Below, in pieces: positions 50,659 to 59,800 of a stretch of DNA of 64,000 bases; the first letter of the stretch is position 1, and each line of letters opens with the position of its first letter. Both the position numbers and the translations under genes were made by a program. Under the pieces are notes generated by a model that saw nothing but the letters and a program-made list of their open reading frames with translations, made no database searches and was not told the origin of the DNA. The stretch is from positions 1 to 64,000 of the forward strand of contig JAAEZH010000011.1 of the NCBI GenBank assembly GCA_018222965.1, given 5' to 3'. The stretch is from Bacteroidota bacterium. Lineage in GTDB: Bacteria > Bacteroidota > Bacteroidia > Chitinophagales > Saprospiraceae.

Positions 50659-52815
50659 ATGCCAATTGTGCCGTTTTGCATCATTTTATCCTTGATGTTG
50701 CCCTTTTTTTCTTTGTCCCAATCGATAGATCACTGGGAAGCTGCTGTTCTGGCTGAAGAAGAATGGCGGTATCGCATTGGCAATTCAGAACCTCCTTCCG
50801 ATTGGAACCAGTCTGATTTTGACGATTCATCCTGGAATACAGGTTTTGGAGGGTTTGGGTATTCAGATGGAGATGATAATACCCTGCTGCCAACTACACT
50901 ATCCGTTTACCTGAGAAAGGAATTTGAAATAACGGATACAGCCCTTATTTCAGCGGTTACGCTTTACGCAGATTATGACGATGCCTTTGTAGCCTACCTG
51001 AATGGGGTGGAGATTGCCCGGGCAAATATCGGAACACCAGGTGTTGCTCCTGCCCACAATGAAACTTCTTACACAGATCATGAGGCTCAGCTTTATCAGG
51101 GAGGACTACCGGAGCTTTTTACGATCTCTCCGCAGCAATTGGCCGATTTATGGACCAATGGTACCAATACACTTTCTGTCCAGGTACATAATGTAGGTAT
51201 TGGATCTTCTGATATGTCTGCTCTCTTCTTTTTGATGGTTGGAATCAGCGATGATTCAAACGATTACCAGGAGGTGCCTGCCTGGTTTCCAGAGCCATTT
51301 GTTTCCTCTGATTTGCCCTTGCTTCTTATAAATACCTACGGGATCCCAATTCCCGATGAACCAAAGATCGATGCACATTTAGGGATTATTGACAATGGTC
51401 CGGGCGTTCTAAATTTCCTCACGGATGATTATAACGGTTATGACGGAAGTATTGCCATTGAAATCAGAGGTTCCTCTTCTCAGTCATTTGCGAAAAAAAA
51501 TTACAGCTTTGAAACCCGGCTTGAAAATGGAGAAAACAATAATGTTCCACTACTCGGTATGCCGGAAGAAAACGATTGGGTGCTGCATGGACCATACAGC
51601 GACAAAAGCCTGATGCGCAATGTCCTTTCCTACCATATTGGCAATCAAATGGATCAATATGCACCCCGTACCCGCTGGTGCGAAGTTTTGATCAACAATG
51701 AATACAAGGGCTTATATGTATTGGTGGAGAAAATAAAGCGAGATGATAACAGGGTGGATATTGCCCGGCTTACGCCGAATGATGTTTCCGGTGATGAACT
51801 TACAGGCGGATATATTTTTAGTGTAGACAGAGATGATGATGGACCACAAAGTGGTTGGTATTCTCCTTTCACCGATTTCTTGTTTTATAAATACCAGGAT
51901 CCCGATTTTGATGAACTGCAACCCGAGCAAAAAGATTATTTACAAACTTATGTAACGATTTATGAGGAAGCCATGCAGATCTTACCGACTGCAGAAACGT
52001 ATGAGCATTTTATTGATGTGCCTTCCTGGATAGATTATTGGATTGCCACAGAAATCTTTAAACACGTCGACAATTTTAAGTTCAGCTTCTACATGTACAA
52101 AAGGAAGGAGAGCAATGGCGGAAAGATTTATTTTGGTCCGCTGTGGGATATTAATCTGGGCTACGGCAATTTCGATTTTGCCAAAGATCCCGGACCGCAA
52201 GGATGGTCTTATGAATGGGTAAACAGTGGCGTTTTACGTCCATTCTGGGTTTTGGATTTATCGGAAGATCCCGAAATTCAAAACAAAGTGCATTGTCGGT
52301 GGCAGGAGCTTCGCCAGGGGGCCTTACATACCGACAGTTTGTTGTCATTTATCGACAGTACAGCCGCTTATATTGAAAATGCCCAGATCAGAAACTTTGA
52401 GCGATGGCCGGTTTTGGGGACCTACGTATGGCCCAATGCTTATGTAGGGGACACCTATGAAGAGGAAGTCAGCTTTTTGAAAGACTGGCTCGTAGAGCGC
52501 CTGCAATGGATGGATGATAATATGTTTGGTGACTGTTCGCTCGTTGCAGGAGAAAAAGAACCCAACCCCTTTAGGGTAAACGTGTATCCCAATCCATTTC
52601 AAAATGAACTAAACGTCCAATTGCGTGGGAATTACCCTGGAAAGGCTCAACTTAGATTGTTGGATGCAAGGGGACATCTGGTTGCTGAAGAGGACCTGAC
52701 CAGCCAACAAACAGCGCAGGTATTCTCCCTTTCTTCATTAGGGGCCGGCTTGTATTTCTATCAAATCAATATTGAGGATAGAGTCATAGCATCCGGGAAA
52801 TTGGTAAAGCAATAA
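50659..52815 (+). CDS. CotH-kinase domain protein with T9SS tail
   Basis: 718 aa. Signal peptide MPIVPFCIILSLMLPFFSLSQ. A galactose-binding-like beta-sandwich (about 25-190: WRYRIGNSEPPSDWNQSDFD, YADYDDAFVAYLNGVEIAR) precedes a CotH kinase domain (about 215-620: IEIRGSSSQSFAKKNYSFE, DWVLHGPYSDKSLMRN, YKGLYVLVEKIKRDDNRVDI, GPLWDINLGYGNFDF). The C-terminus is a T9SS sorting domain (NVYPNPFQNELNVQLRGNYP, AGLYFYQIN). Secreted protein; CotH proteins phosphorylate or bind polymers in spore formers, but the role in Bacteroidota is unknown. Confidence 0.92.
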   Translation: MPIVPFCIILSLMLPFFSLSQSIDHWEAAVLAEEEWRYRIGNSEPPSDWNQSDFDDSSWNTGFGGFGYSDGDDNTLLPTTLSVYLRKEFEITDTALISAVTLYADYDDAFVAYLNGVEIARANIGTPGVAPAHNETSYTDHEAQLYQGGLPELFTISPQQLADLWTNGTNTLSVQVHNVGIGSSDMSALFFLMVGISDDSNDYQEVPAWFPEPFVSSDLPLLLINTYGIPIPDEPKIDAHLGIIDNGPGVLNFLTDDYNGYDGSIAIEIRGSSSQSFAKKNYSFETRLENGENNNVPLLGMPEENDWVLHGPYSDKSLMRNVLSYHIGNQMDQYAPRTRWCEVLINNEYKGLYVLVEKIKRDDNRVDIARLTPNDVSGDELTGGYIFSVDRDDDGPQSGWYSPFTDFLFYKYQDPDFDELQPEQKDYLQTYVTIYEEAMQILPTAETYEHFIDVPSWIDYWIATEIFKHVDNFKFSFYMYKRKESNGGKIYFGPLWDINLGYGNFDFAKDPGPQGWSYEWVNSGVLRPFWVLDLSEDPEIQNKVHCRWQELRQGALHTDSLLSFIDSTAAYIENAQIRNFERWPVLGTYVWPNAYVGDTYEEEVSFLKDWLVERLQWMDDNMFGDCSLVAGEKEPNPFRVNVYPNPFQNELNVQLRGNYPGKAQLRLLDARGHLVAEEDLTSQQTAQVFSLSSLGAGLYFYQINIEDRVIASGKLVKQ

Positions 52816-53116
52816 GTCTCGCGAGGGCAGGCCGCACCCGCTCGGAATTGTGTTATATCCTTTACACAGTCATAGATTATAACGTCTTCAAAATGGTCCG
52901 CCAGGGACGAAATCCGTTAGAAGGCGATTTGATCAGCCGTTAGATCAAACGGAAGATCAGTATTAGGAGATTATGAGTTTACTTCATAAAAGAAGAATTA
53001 GGATTCACAGTTGGTCAAAAAGGTGTCACTTGAGTATTCTAAAAGGGGATTCATCTCCGATAAAAATTATATTTGGCCCCAATTCAATAGATCCATAGTT
53101 TTTAGACATTCTGTTT
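52816..53116. other. 301-nt spacer with candidate promoter
   Basis: No gene. Near the end TATATTTG (53068-53075) fits TAnnTTTG, about 41 nt before the next ATG. Earlier it has a short inverted pair TTTGATC/GATCAAA (52929-52954). Confidence 0.45.
53068..53075 (+). promoter_or_regulatory. Candidate -7 element (TATATTTG)
   Basis: Matches TAnnTTTG; the start codon at 53117 would leave a leader of about 35 nt. No good -33 TTG, so moderate to low confidence. Confidence 0.4.
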
Positions 53117-54502
53117 ATGCACCCGCAAAACCAGCCCTACAGATCTCATCGCCAAAGCCTCTTAGTAGAAAAATGGCGTAAAGTTCATACCCGCATTCAG
53201 CGAAAGCTGAAAAATGGCACCTTCCAATTCCTTTCCCGGAATGAAAAATATCAATTACTTAAGCGCCTGCGCAGGTACTATTCTCAACTTCAGAAACTTG
53301 GATTCACTACCAAAAAACTGATAGTGGGAAGTACGCTGGTTTTTTCTCTATTGCATACGAGTACCGGATTTGCGCAAAGTTTTGAAGAAAGAGCGGGGGC
53401 TGACAATCCATTGGAACTGGTTAATGTCGGAGAATTTTCAGCGCCGGACTTTGTAGATATTGATAATGATGGGGATTACGATGTTTTTGTAGGGGAGAAG
53501 TATGGAATGATCCGGTATTATGAAAATATTGGCACCCCTGAAAATCCATTGTTTGAAGAACGGACAGACCTGGAGAATCCCCTGGATTTTGCAGATATTG
53601 GCAGTTGGTCTGTTCCCGAATTTGCAGATATGGATAACGACGGGGACTTTGACGTCTTTATAGGAGAACTCATCGGCACCGTTCCCTATTTTGAAAACAT
53701 CGGCACCAACACTGACCCCATGTTTGTAGAACAAATGGGTCCCTCGGATCCATTTGATGGCGTAAATGTTGGGTTTTCACCGAATGCCGCTGTAGTGGAT
53801 ATTGATAACGATAGTGATCTGGATATATTTATCGGAGAAGCTTATGGGGGTATTTTGTATTACCGGAATACCGGTACCATAACAGATCCCGTGTTTTTGG
53901 CACAAACAGGTTCCTCAAATCCTTTTGAAGGCGTGGATATTGGCTGGCTGGCTACTCCGGATTTTGCTGATTTGGACAATGATGGAGATCTTGACGCGCT
54001 CGTGGGCGAAAATTATACGACGCTCTTTTATTTTCAAAATACCGGTACGAATACCAGTCCGATTTTTGAAGAGCAAACAGGAATGGCAAACCCCTTTTAT
54101 GATACGCCTTTCGGCGAAAATCTTAATCCGGCTTTCGTAGATATAGACAATGATGGCGATTCAGATGTATTTGTCGGCGATTCCTATGGGATGCTCCGAT
54201 TTTTTGAAAATACAACGCCGCTGGTATCAGCCATTGAAATACCTGAAAATCCAAACAACCATCCTGGTGATTTATTCCCGAATCCCATTGTAGCAGGAGA
54301 AGTGTTTATAGAATATGCTGCGCCGAATTTGGCAACAATTTCTATTTCTATTTACGATATCACAGGCAGGCTATTGAGTCAGCAAAAGCTTGACGTCATT
54401 CCGGGCGAAAACCTGCTACGCCTGGATTGCAGTATGTTAAGTAGTGGAAGTTATGTAGTGGAGATAGGAGAGGAGGAGCATCGGAGCTTGGTGGTGAAGT
54501 AG
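53117..54502 (+). CDS. FG-GAP/VCBS repeat T9SS protein with long N-terminal extension
   Basis: 461 aa. The export signal (KKLIVGSTLVFSLLHTSTGFAQ) begins only near residue 67, after a basic, soluble leader (RSHRQSLLVEKWRKVHTRIQ). Five calcium-binding repeats follow (DIDNDGDYDVFVGE, DMDNDGDFDVFIGE, DIDNDSDLDIFIGE, DLDNDGDLDALVGE, DIDNDGDSDVFVGD), each spaced about 60 residues, forming a propeller-like module. The end is a T9SS sorting domain (LFPNPIVAGEVFIEYAAP, GSYVVEIGEEEH). Alternatively translation starts later, but no ATG is close to the signal. Confidence 0.85.
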   Translation: MHPQNQPYRSHRQSLLVEKWRKVHTRIQRKLKNGTFQFLSRNEKYQLLKRLRRYYSQLQKLGFTTKKLIVGSTLVFSLLHTSTGFAQSFEERAGADNPLELVNVGEFSAPDFVDIDNDGDYDVFVGEKYGMIRYYENIGTPENPLFEERTDLENPLDFADIGSWSVPEFADMDNDGDFDVFIGELIGTVPYFENIGTNTDPMFVEQMGPSDPFDGVNVGFSPNAAVVDIDNDSDLDIFIGEAYGGILYYRNTGTITDPVFLAQTGSSNPFEGVDIGWLATPDFADLDNDGDLDALVGENYTTLFYFQNTGTNTSPIFEEQTGMANPFYDTPFGENLNPAFVDIDNDGDSDVFVGDSYGMLRFFENTTPLVSAIEIPENPNNHPGDLFPNPIVAGEVFIEYAAPNLATISISIYDITGRLLSQQKLDVIPGENLLRLDCSMLSSGSYVVEIGEEEHRSLVVK

Positions 54503-54552
54503 GGAATCCAATAAGCTCCGTTGTCTTTTTATTGAAAAAATTGATACACCCC

Positions 54553-56829
54553 CTAAAACGGATACCCAATCGCCAAATGCCATACCAAATTGTTTTCCCG
54601 CCAGTCTTTGTCGAGAATGTCGATTTGGTTGATGGTCCACTGAAATCCCTGGTTGTAGATGGGTTGGCGCAATGGGAAAGCTGCATCCAGTCGTATGAGG
54701 AAAAAATCAAAATCTACTCGCAAACCCAGGCCGGTACCAACGGCGATTTCATCGAGGAAGGTGTCAAACCCAAATTGCCCTTCCTGGTTATCGCCAATGG
54801 TTTGGTTCAACAGCCAGATGTTGCCTGCATCCACAAAGACAGCTCCTTCGAAATAAGAGAATAAATCAAAGCGGTACTCTGTACTGAATTCTACCTTAAT
54901 ATTGCCGGTCTGATCGAAGAAGTTGAACTCATCCGTGTCTGGATTTACATAGGTCCCGGGACCCAGCTGCCGCAATCGGAATGCGCGTAAACTGGTGGAT
55001 CCACCAATGAAAAATTGCTCGCTGTAAGGGGCTACTTCCACATTCCCGTAAGGAACTACCACTCCGGCAGACAGCCGGTTTGCCAAAGTAAACTTCCTCC
55101 GCTCATAATAATACCGGCCATCAGCTGATGCCTTGGCAAATTGACTAAAAGGTGTACCGAAAATACCGTACCCATTCTGATCCGGACGAATCAAATTTGA
55201 TACCCCGTATGGAATGTTTCCGGCAAGCTTAAAAGTCGAGGTGAAAAAGAAGTGAGGCTTTATTTTATCAATTTCCTGATTGGAAAAGGTAAATTGATAT
55301 TGTCCCCCTAAAATGAATACGTCCTCCAGGCTGGTGCTCAATAAACTGGATTGGTCCAGCTGTTCCTGAAAGTCTGAATCTATGTCAAAAGTTTGATTAA
55401 AGCTGATGGTTACGGGGGTCCATACGTGGCGAATCTGGCGGTTGGTCCTCCAGTCGTATTCCATGGTGGCTGACAGGTGGTTTAAACTAAAGAAACCGGT
55501 TCGTATCTGTAGGGCATCGGATAAACTAAAGCGGGTACGTGGTACATAGTCCCGATAGACATAAGGGTTAATGCTCGGCAATAATAACTTAGGGATAGCA
55601 ACAGACGCTCCCGCACTTATTTCCAATGTATTGATAAAGCGGGATTGATTTCCAATTTGAGTTTCTCCACCAACCGATAAATTGAGATTCAGGTTTTCGG
55701 CACCACCCAGCCAGTTTCGGTTTTGATAATTCACCGAAGCCTGAATTCCGACGTAACTGCCCGAGCGGGTATTGGTTTCAAAATCGTAGCGTACATCCCG
55801 AAAGGTGGCAGGTGTCAAATAATAAATGCGATCGATGTAGTGCAGCCCGTCTTCTTCTCTTTTTTCGGTTTTGAGGTTGATAAATTTGAATACGCCTAAA
55901 TCCTGCAGGTAATTTAGGGTGCTGGCCTGCAAGCGACCATCGTAAATGAAATTCTCCCGCCCTTTGATGGCAGACCTTAATAATTCAGCGTGGAAAAAGT
56001 GCTGATCTTCAATGATGGTCAGGCCATCGAAAAATAGGGTATCGGTATCCTGGTTAATAGTATCCAAAAGCGAATAGCCCGGATAAACCAGGGTCTTCCC
56101 AAGTTGGTATTTTTTAAAACTGCCGGAGTCGGGCCGGGGTTTCCATCTTACATAAACATCGAGGGAGTCAACATATTTCGAGGTGTCGATGTAAAAGTAT
56201 ACATCGGTTTCATTAACGCCGTAATATCCATTTTGAGTAGCCAGGGTAGCAAGTCGGGACCTTTCTTTTCGCAGGTTTTCTGCCTTGTAAGTCTGGTTTT
56301 CCTTAAGATGGGATTGCTGCTGATTCTCCCGTGTAAGCATTGCGAATATGGTAGAATCAGTGGGCAGGTAGATATTTCGGATGCGGTAAAGTTCATTAAC
56401 AGAGACCTCGTAAATGACTTTAACTTTCTTTGCGTGCTCGAGAGTGTCAATTTCGATTTCTGCATGAAGATATCCATGGTCCACTAAATACTTTTCAAGT
56501 ATCAGTCTGCTTCGGTCTACAATGGCCTGATCGTATAATACCGGAGGTTTCCCAATTTTGTACTTAAGCCAGTATTTTATTCCTTTTTGTTTTTTGGGTT
56601 CTTTTACCAGATTGTAAACCCACAACCGAAACGGCTGATTGGGTTTCGGACGTGCCAGGTTTAGTAGTTCTCCTTCGGTAAATTTCTTTTTTTCCGGTGG
56701 ATCGGAAAGTACGTATTCCACTTCTGATCCATCAAATAGTTTTTGATTTTCAGTCAAATTCCGGGTTGCTGAGCAACTGCAAAAGAACAGCAATAACGAT
56801 AAGAATAATATGACACGGTTCTGGCTCAT
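54553..56829 (-). CDS. tamL: TamL-type outer-membrane BamA/TamA family lipoprotein
   Basis: 758 aa. Signal MSQNRVILFLSLLLFFCSC with a lipobox (FCSC), the hallmark of TamL, the Bacteroidota TamA counterpart. POTRA-like regions follow (about 30-330: LILEKYLVDHGYLHAEIEID, RLATLATQNGYYGVNE, DLGVFKFINLKTEKREEDG). The C-terminal Omp85 barrel (about 370-758) includes FFIGGSTSLRAFRLRQLGPG (the RxxR-like L6 region). It ends LVWHLAIGYPF. The start overlaps tamB by 4 nt. Confidence 0.9.
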   Translation of the reverse strand: MSQNRVILFLSLLLFFCSCSATRNLTENQKLFDGSEVEYVLSDPPEKKKFTEGELLNLARPKPNQPFRLWVYNLVKEPKKQKGIKYWLKYKIGKPPVLYDQAIVDRSRLILEKYLVDHGYLHAEIEIDTLEHAKKVKVIYEVSVNELYRIRNIYLPTDSTIFAMLTRENQQQSHLKENQTYKAENLRKERSRLATLATQNGYYGVNETDVYFYIDTSKYVDSLDVYVRWKPRPDSGSFKKYQLGKTLVYPGYSLLDTINQDTDTLFFDGLTIIEDQHFFHAELLRSAIKGRENFIYDGRLQASTLNYLQDLGVFKFINLKTEKREEDGLHYIDRIYYLTPATFRDVRYDFETNTRSGSYVGIQASVNYQNRNWLGGAENLNLNLSVGGETQIGNQSRFINTLEISAGASVAIPKLLLPSINPYVYRDYVPRTRFSLSDALQIRTGFFSLNHLSATMEYDWRTNRQIRHVWTPVTISFNQTFDIDSDFQEQLDQSSLLSTSLEDVFILGGQYQFTFSNQEIDKIKPHFFFTSTFKLAGNIPYGVSNLIRPDQNGYGIFGTPFSQFAKASADGRYYYERRKFTLANRLSAGVVVPYGNVEVAPYSEQFFIGGSTSLRAFRLRQLGPGTYVNPDTDEFNFFDQTGNIKVEFSTEYRFDLFSYFEGAVFVDAGNIWLLNQTIGDNQEGQFGFDTFLDEIAVGTGLGLRVDFDFFLIRLDAAFPLRQPIYNQGFQWTINQIDILDKDWRENNLVWHLAIGYPF

Positions 56830-59800
56830 TCTTTTTCTTTTCGCTTTTTCTCTTTGTTTGGCAAGCTTTTCCGAATCGAAATGCCAGCACCGGCCCTGTT
56901 TACATTTCCTTCGTAAAGGGCGTCATAATCACTGCGTTGGTATACCCGTAATAAATAATTGCCATCGGGCGTCAATTGATATTCCAGCGCAAAATCGCCT
57001 GTCAGGGCAGTGAGGGCCTGCTGTTCCTGTCCGGTGTTTCCAACATTGACGTTTCCGCCTACTTTTACATTGAGCCGGTCATTCCAAAACCTTTTAGATA
57101 CCCCTAATTGAACTTCGGTGGTAACGCCATCGCTTTCCGGGCCGTCTACACCGGGTTTGTAGGCTTCAACTCCCAATTGCAAGTCAACACCCTTCAATAA
57201 GCCACTGGCTAATCGATTCAACTCATTGGTTACCAGTTTGCTCAAACTGGAAAGCAAGGCGGTTTCTCCGGCACTACTTGCTGACAAATTGCTGTTGGAA
57301 GGGCTGATAAAGCTATTAAACAACAATAAGCCAAATACCTGTGTGTTCAGGTCGGTTTCATTATTACGAAGCTGTTGTAAGCGGGTTCTTGCCGCATCAG
57401 CGACCGCTCCCTGCGGATTGCCCAATAAAATGATATCAAAGCTCAAAACGGGAGTGGATAAATTGCCGCCTATTTTCATTTGCAATTGTACATCTGCCCG
57501 CTGTCCGGCAAGAGAAACACTTTCATCAACCAATTGGCCCTGTACCAAATCCGAAAGGGGTACACGGAGTTCATAAGCTGCCGTAATATCTAAAAGCGCA
57601 TCAAGTGGATCCCCGTTGAAACCGATTCGACTGTTGGGAAGAATGGCAAATTCCCGTTTAATCAATTGCTCGTAACTAAAGAAGTATTTCCCTTCTGTAA
57701 TCGCGTAATTACCGGCTATGCTTAAATTACCATCCGGATCCATATCCACAGCCAGATTAGAATTTCCTTTGCAAATCAATTTATCGCCTGTAAGGGGATC
57801 AATGATTATTTCCAGACTTGCGTCGGATGTCATCTCCAAATTCAATTTTAGATCGATTCCGGAGTTATTTTCAAGCAGGGTTTGGATCTGAGTGGTATCT
57901 CTTCCAAGACTATCGAGGGCAGGAGCTCCGTAGATTATAAAATCATCCTGAGCCAGCACCTGTTCATCCGATAGAGGCACCACATGAAAGGCTGTACCCG
58001 CTGCTGTTTTAGCCTGAATAAAGAAACGAGGACTTTCAAGGGGGCCCTGAATGTCGGTGTCTGAATCTAATATCAGCTTCCCGTAAAACAAGTCATTGTC
58101 TGCTGCTGTGGTGTTTAGGAACTGGAATTGATCTGTTTGAAACCGAAGGTCAAAAACCATATCGCTAAAAGTACGGTGATTAATAACTCCGCTTAAATTT
58201 GCAGGCTGGTTGTTCTCATCAAGCAATTTGAAATTTCCAAAATCAATTTTCCTTTCGGTAAAGGCTATATCCCCTTGTACAATCTTATACCGGGCGTTTA
58301 GATAATCAATGGTGGTTTGTACCTGATTGAGTTGCAGCCTGCCATTAAGCGCCGGTTTGTCGGGGCTGCCTTTTAAGGTGAATTGACCTTTTAGGTGACC
58401 TTCACTATCGTGGATTAATCCGCTTAGAAACGGGTCAAGCGCTTGCATTTCCATGCGGCCAATATCTGCATTGACATCAAATACTTTGTTTTCAATATCA
58501 TAGGTGCCGCCTACATTCATTTGATTAACCAACCCTTGTAATTCAGCTTCCAGGTTAATTAAAGGTTGACTGTTTTCTTGCGCTGCATACAGACTCAGGT
58601 TGCCAATTCTTACGGAATCCATGGTCCATTTTTCCAGTTTTAGATCGGCGATGTAGTTCAAACTCGTTTGTAAATCCCGGGCTTTCAAATTGCCCTCTAA
58701 AATGCCTTCTAAATAACCTGTGGGGAGATCTAAAAAGGGCGTCAGAGCCGAAATGTCAAACTGATTAAAATCTACATTGACCAGACTCGTTGTGTCTGTA
58801 CCGCTGCCTTCCCCGTTAAGGATGATTGATCCACTGCCTTTATTCAGCCCCAGCTGATTTATTTGCCAGTCATCTGAAGCTGATAATACCAATTGATTGT
58901 CGGGATTGACGTTCCATTGATCCCCGTTAATTTTTATGCTCGGATTTATCTGGAAATAAATTTCTTCCGGACTGGAAGTTAGGGCGCCTCCAATTTTCCA
59001 GAAACTGGTATCCGCCCCTTCGGTAGAGTGAAATTCCATCCGCAGACTGTCGTCTTGCAGGATAGCTGTCAGGTTTGGCGCATGGATAATCGTATTTTCA
59101 CCCGACTGGAACTGACTGGCGATTAGGGTATTAGTCAGTTTCTCCTTTTCAAAAACAGACAGGAGTGAAAGGCTGTCAATTTTCAAATCTCCATATTTAA
59201 TTTCTGGGATTTCGGTTGTTAAATTCCAGAGATCGCTTGCTTTATTGAATTCCAAATCCAATTCGACCCGATCCAGTGTTTTTAATTCCGGGAGAAATAT
59301 TTTAGTTAACGGAGGCTTCTCAGTAATCCGCAGGTAGGCTTTAATATTCGTATTTGTTGCGGCAATGTTTCCCGTGCTGTCAGGTTCAATTTCTGTAGAG
59401 TCATTTTGGAAAACAATGGTATTTATAGGGAATTCCTGATCCAGCCAATCGAGTAATTCCTTTGGGAGTTTACTAAGCGTGTATTGACCTTCCATACCGA
59501 GTTGAACCCATTTGCTGTCCAGTGCCAATCGCCGATCTCCAGATGGAGCTACTGTACTTTCAAATAATATCGTATCGGCATAGAATTGATTTAATGAATC
59601 CTGAATCCAAAAATCCCGCATGACTAAATTGCCTTCAAGCTCATCAATGTCGAAGTTTTGCAGGTCCAGTTCAATATATGAACTCATGCCAATCTGCCTG
59701 TCGTAAAAGCCCAGGGGCTTTAAATTGATCGTATCAAGTTGAAGGGTGAATTTATAATTAGGCAAAGAATCGCTGAAAGGGATACTTCCGTTAAAGTCAA

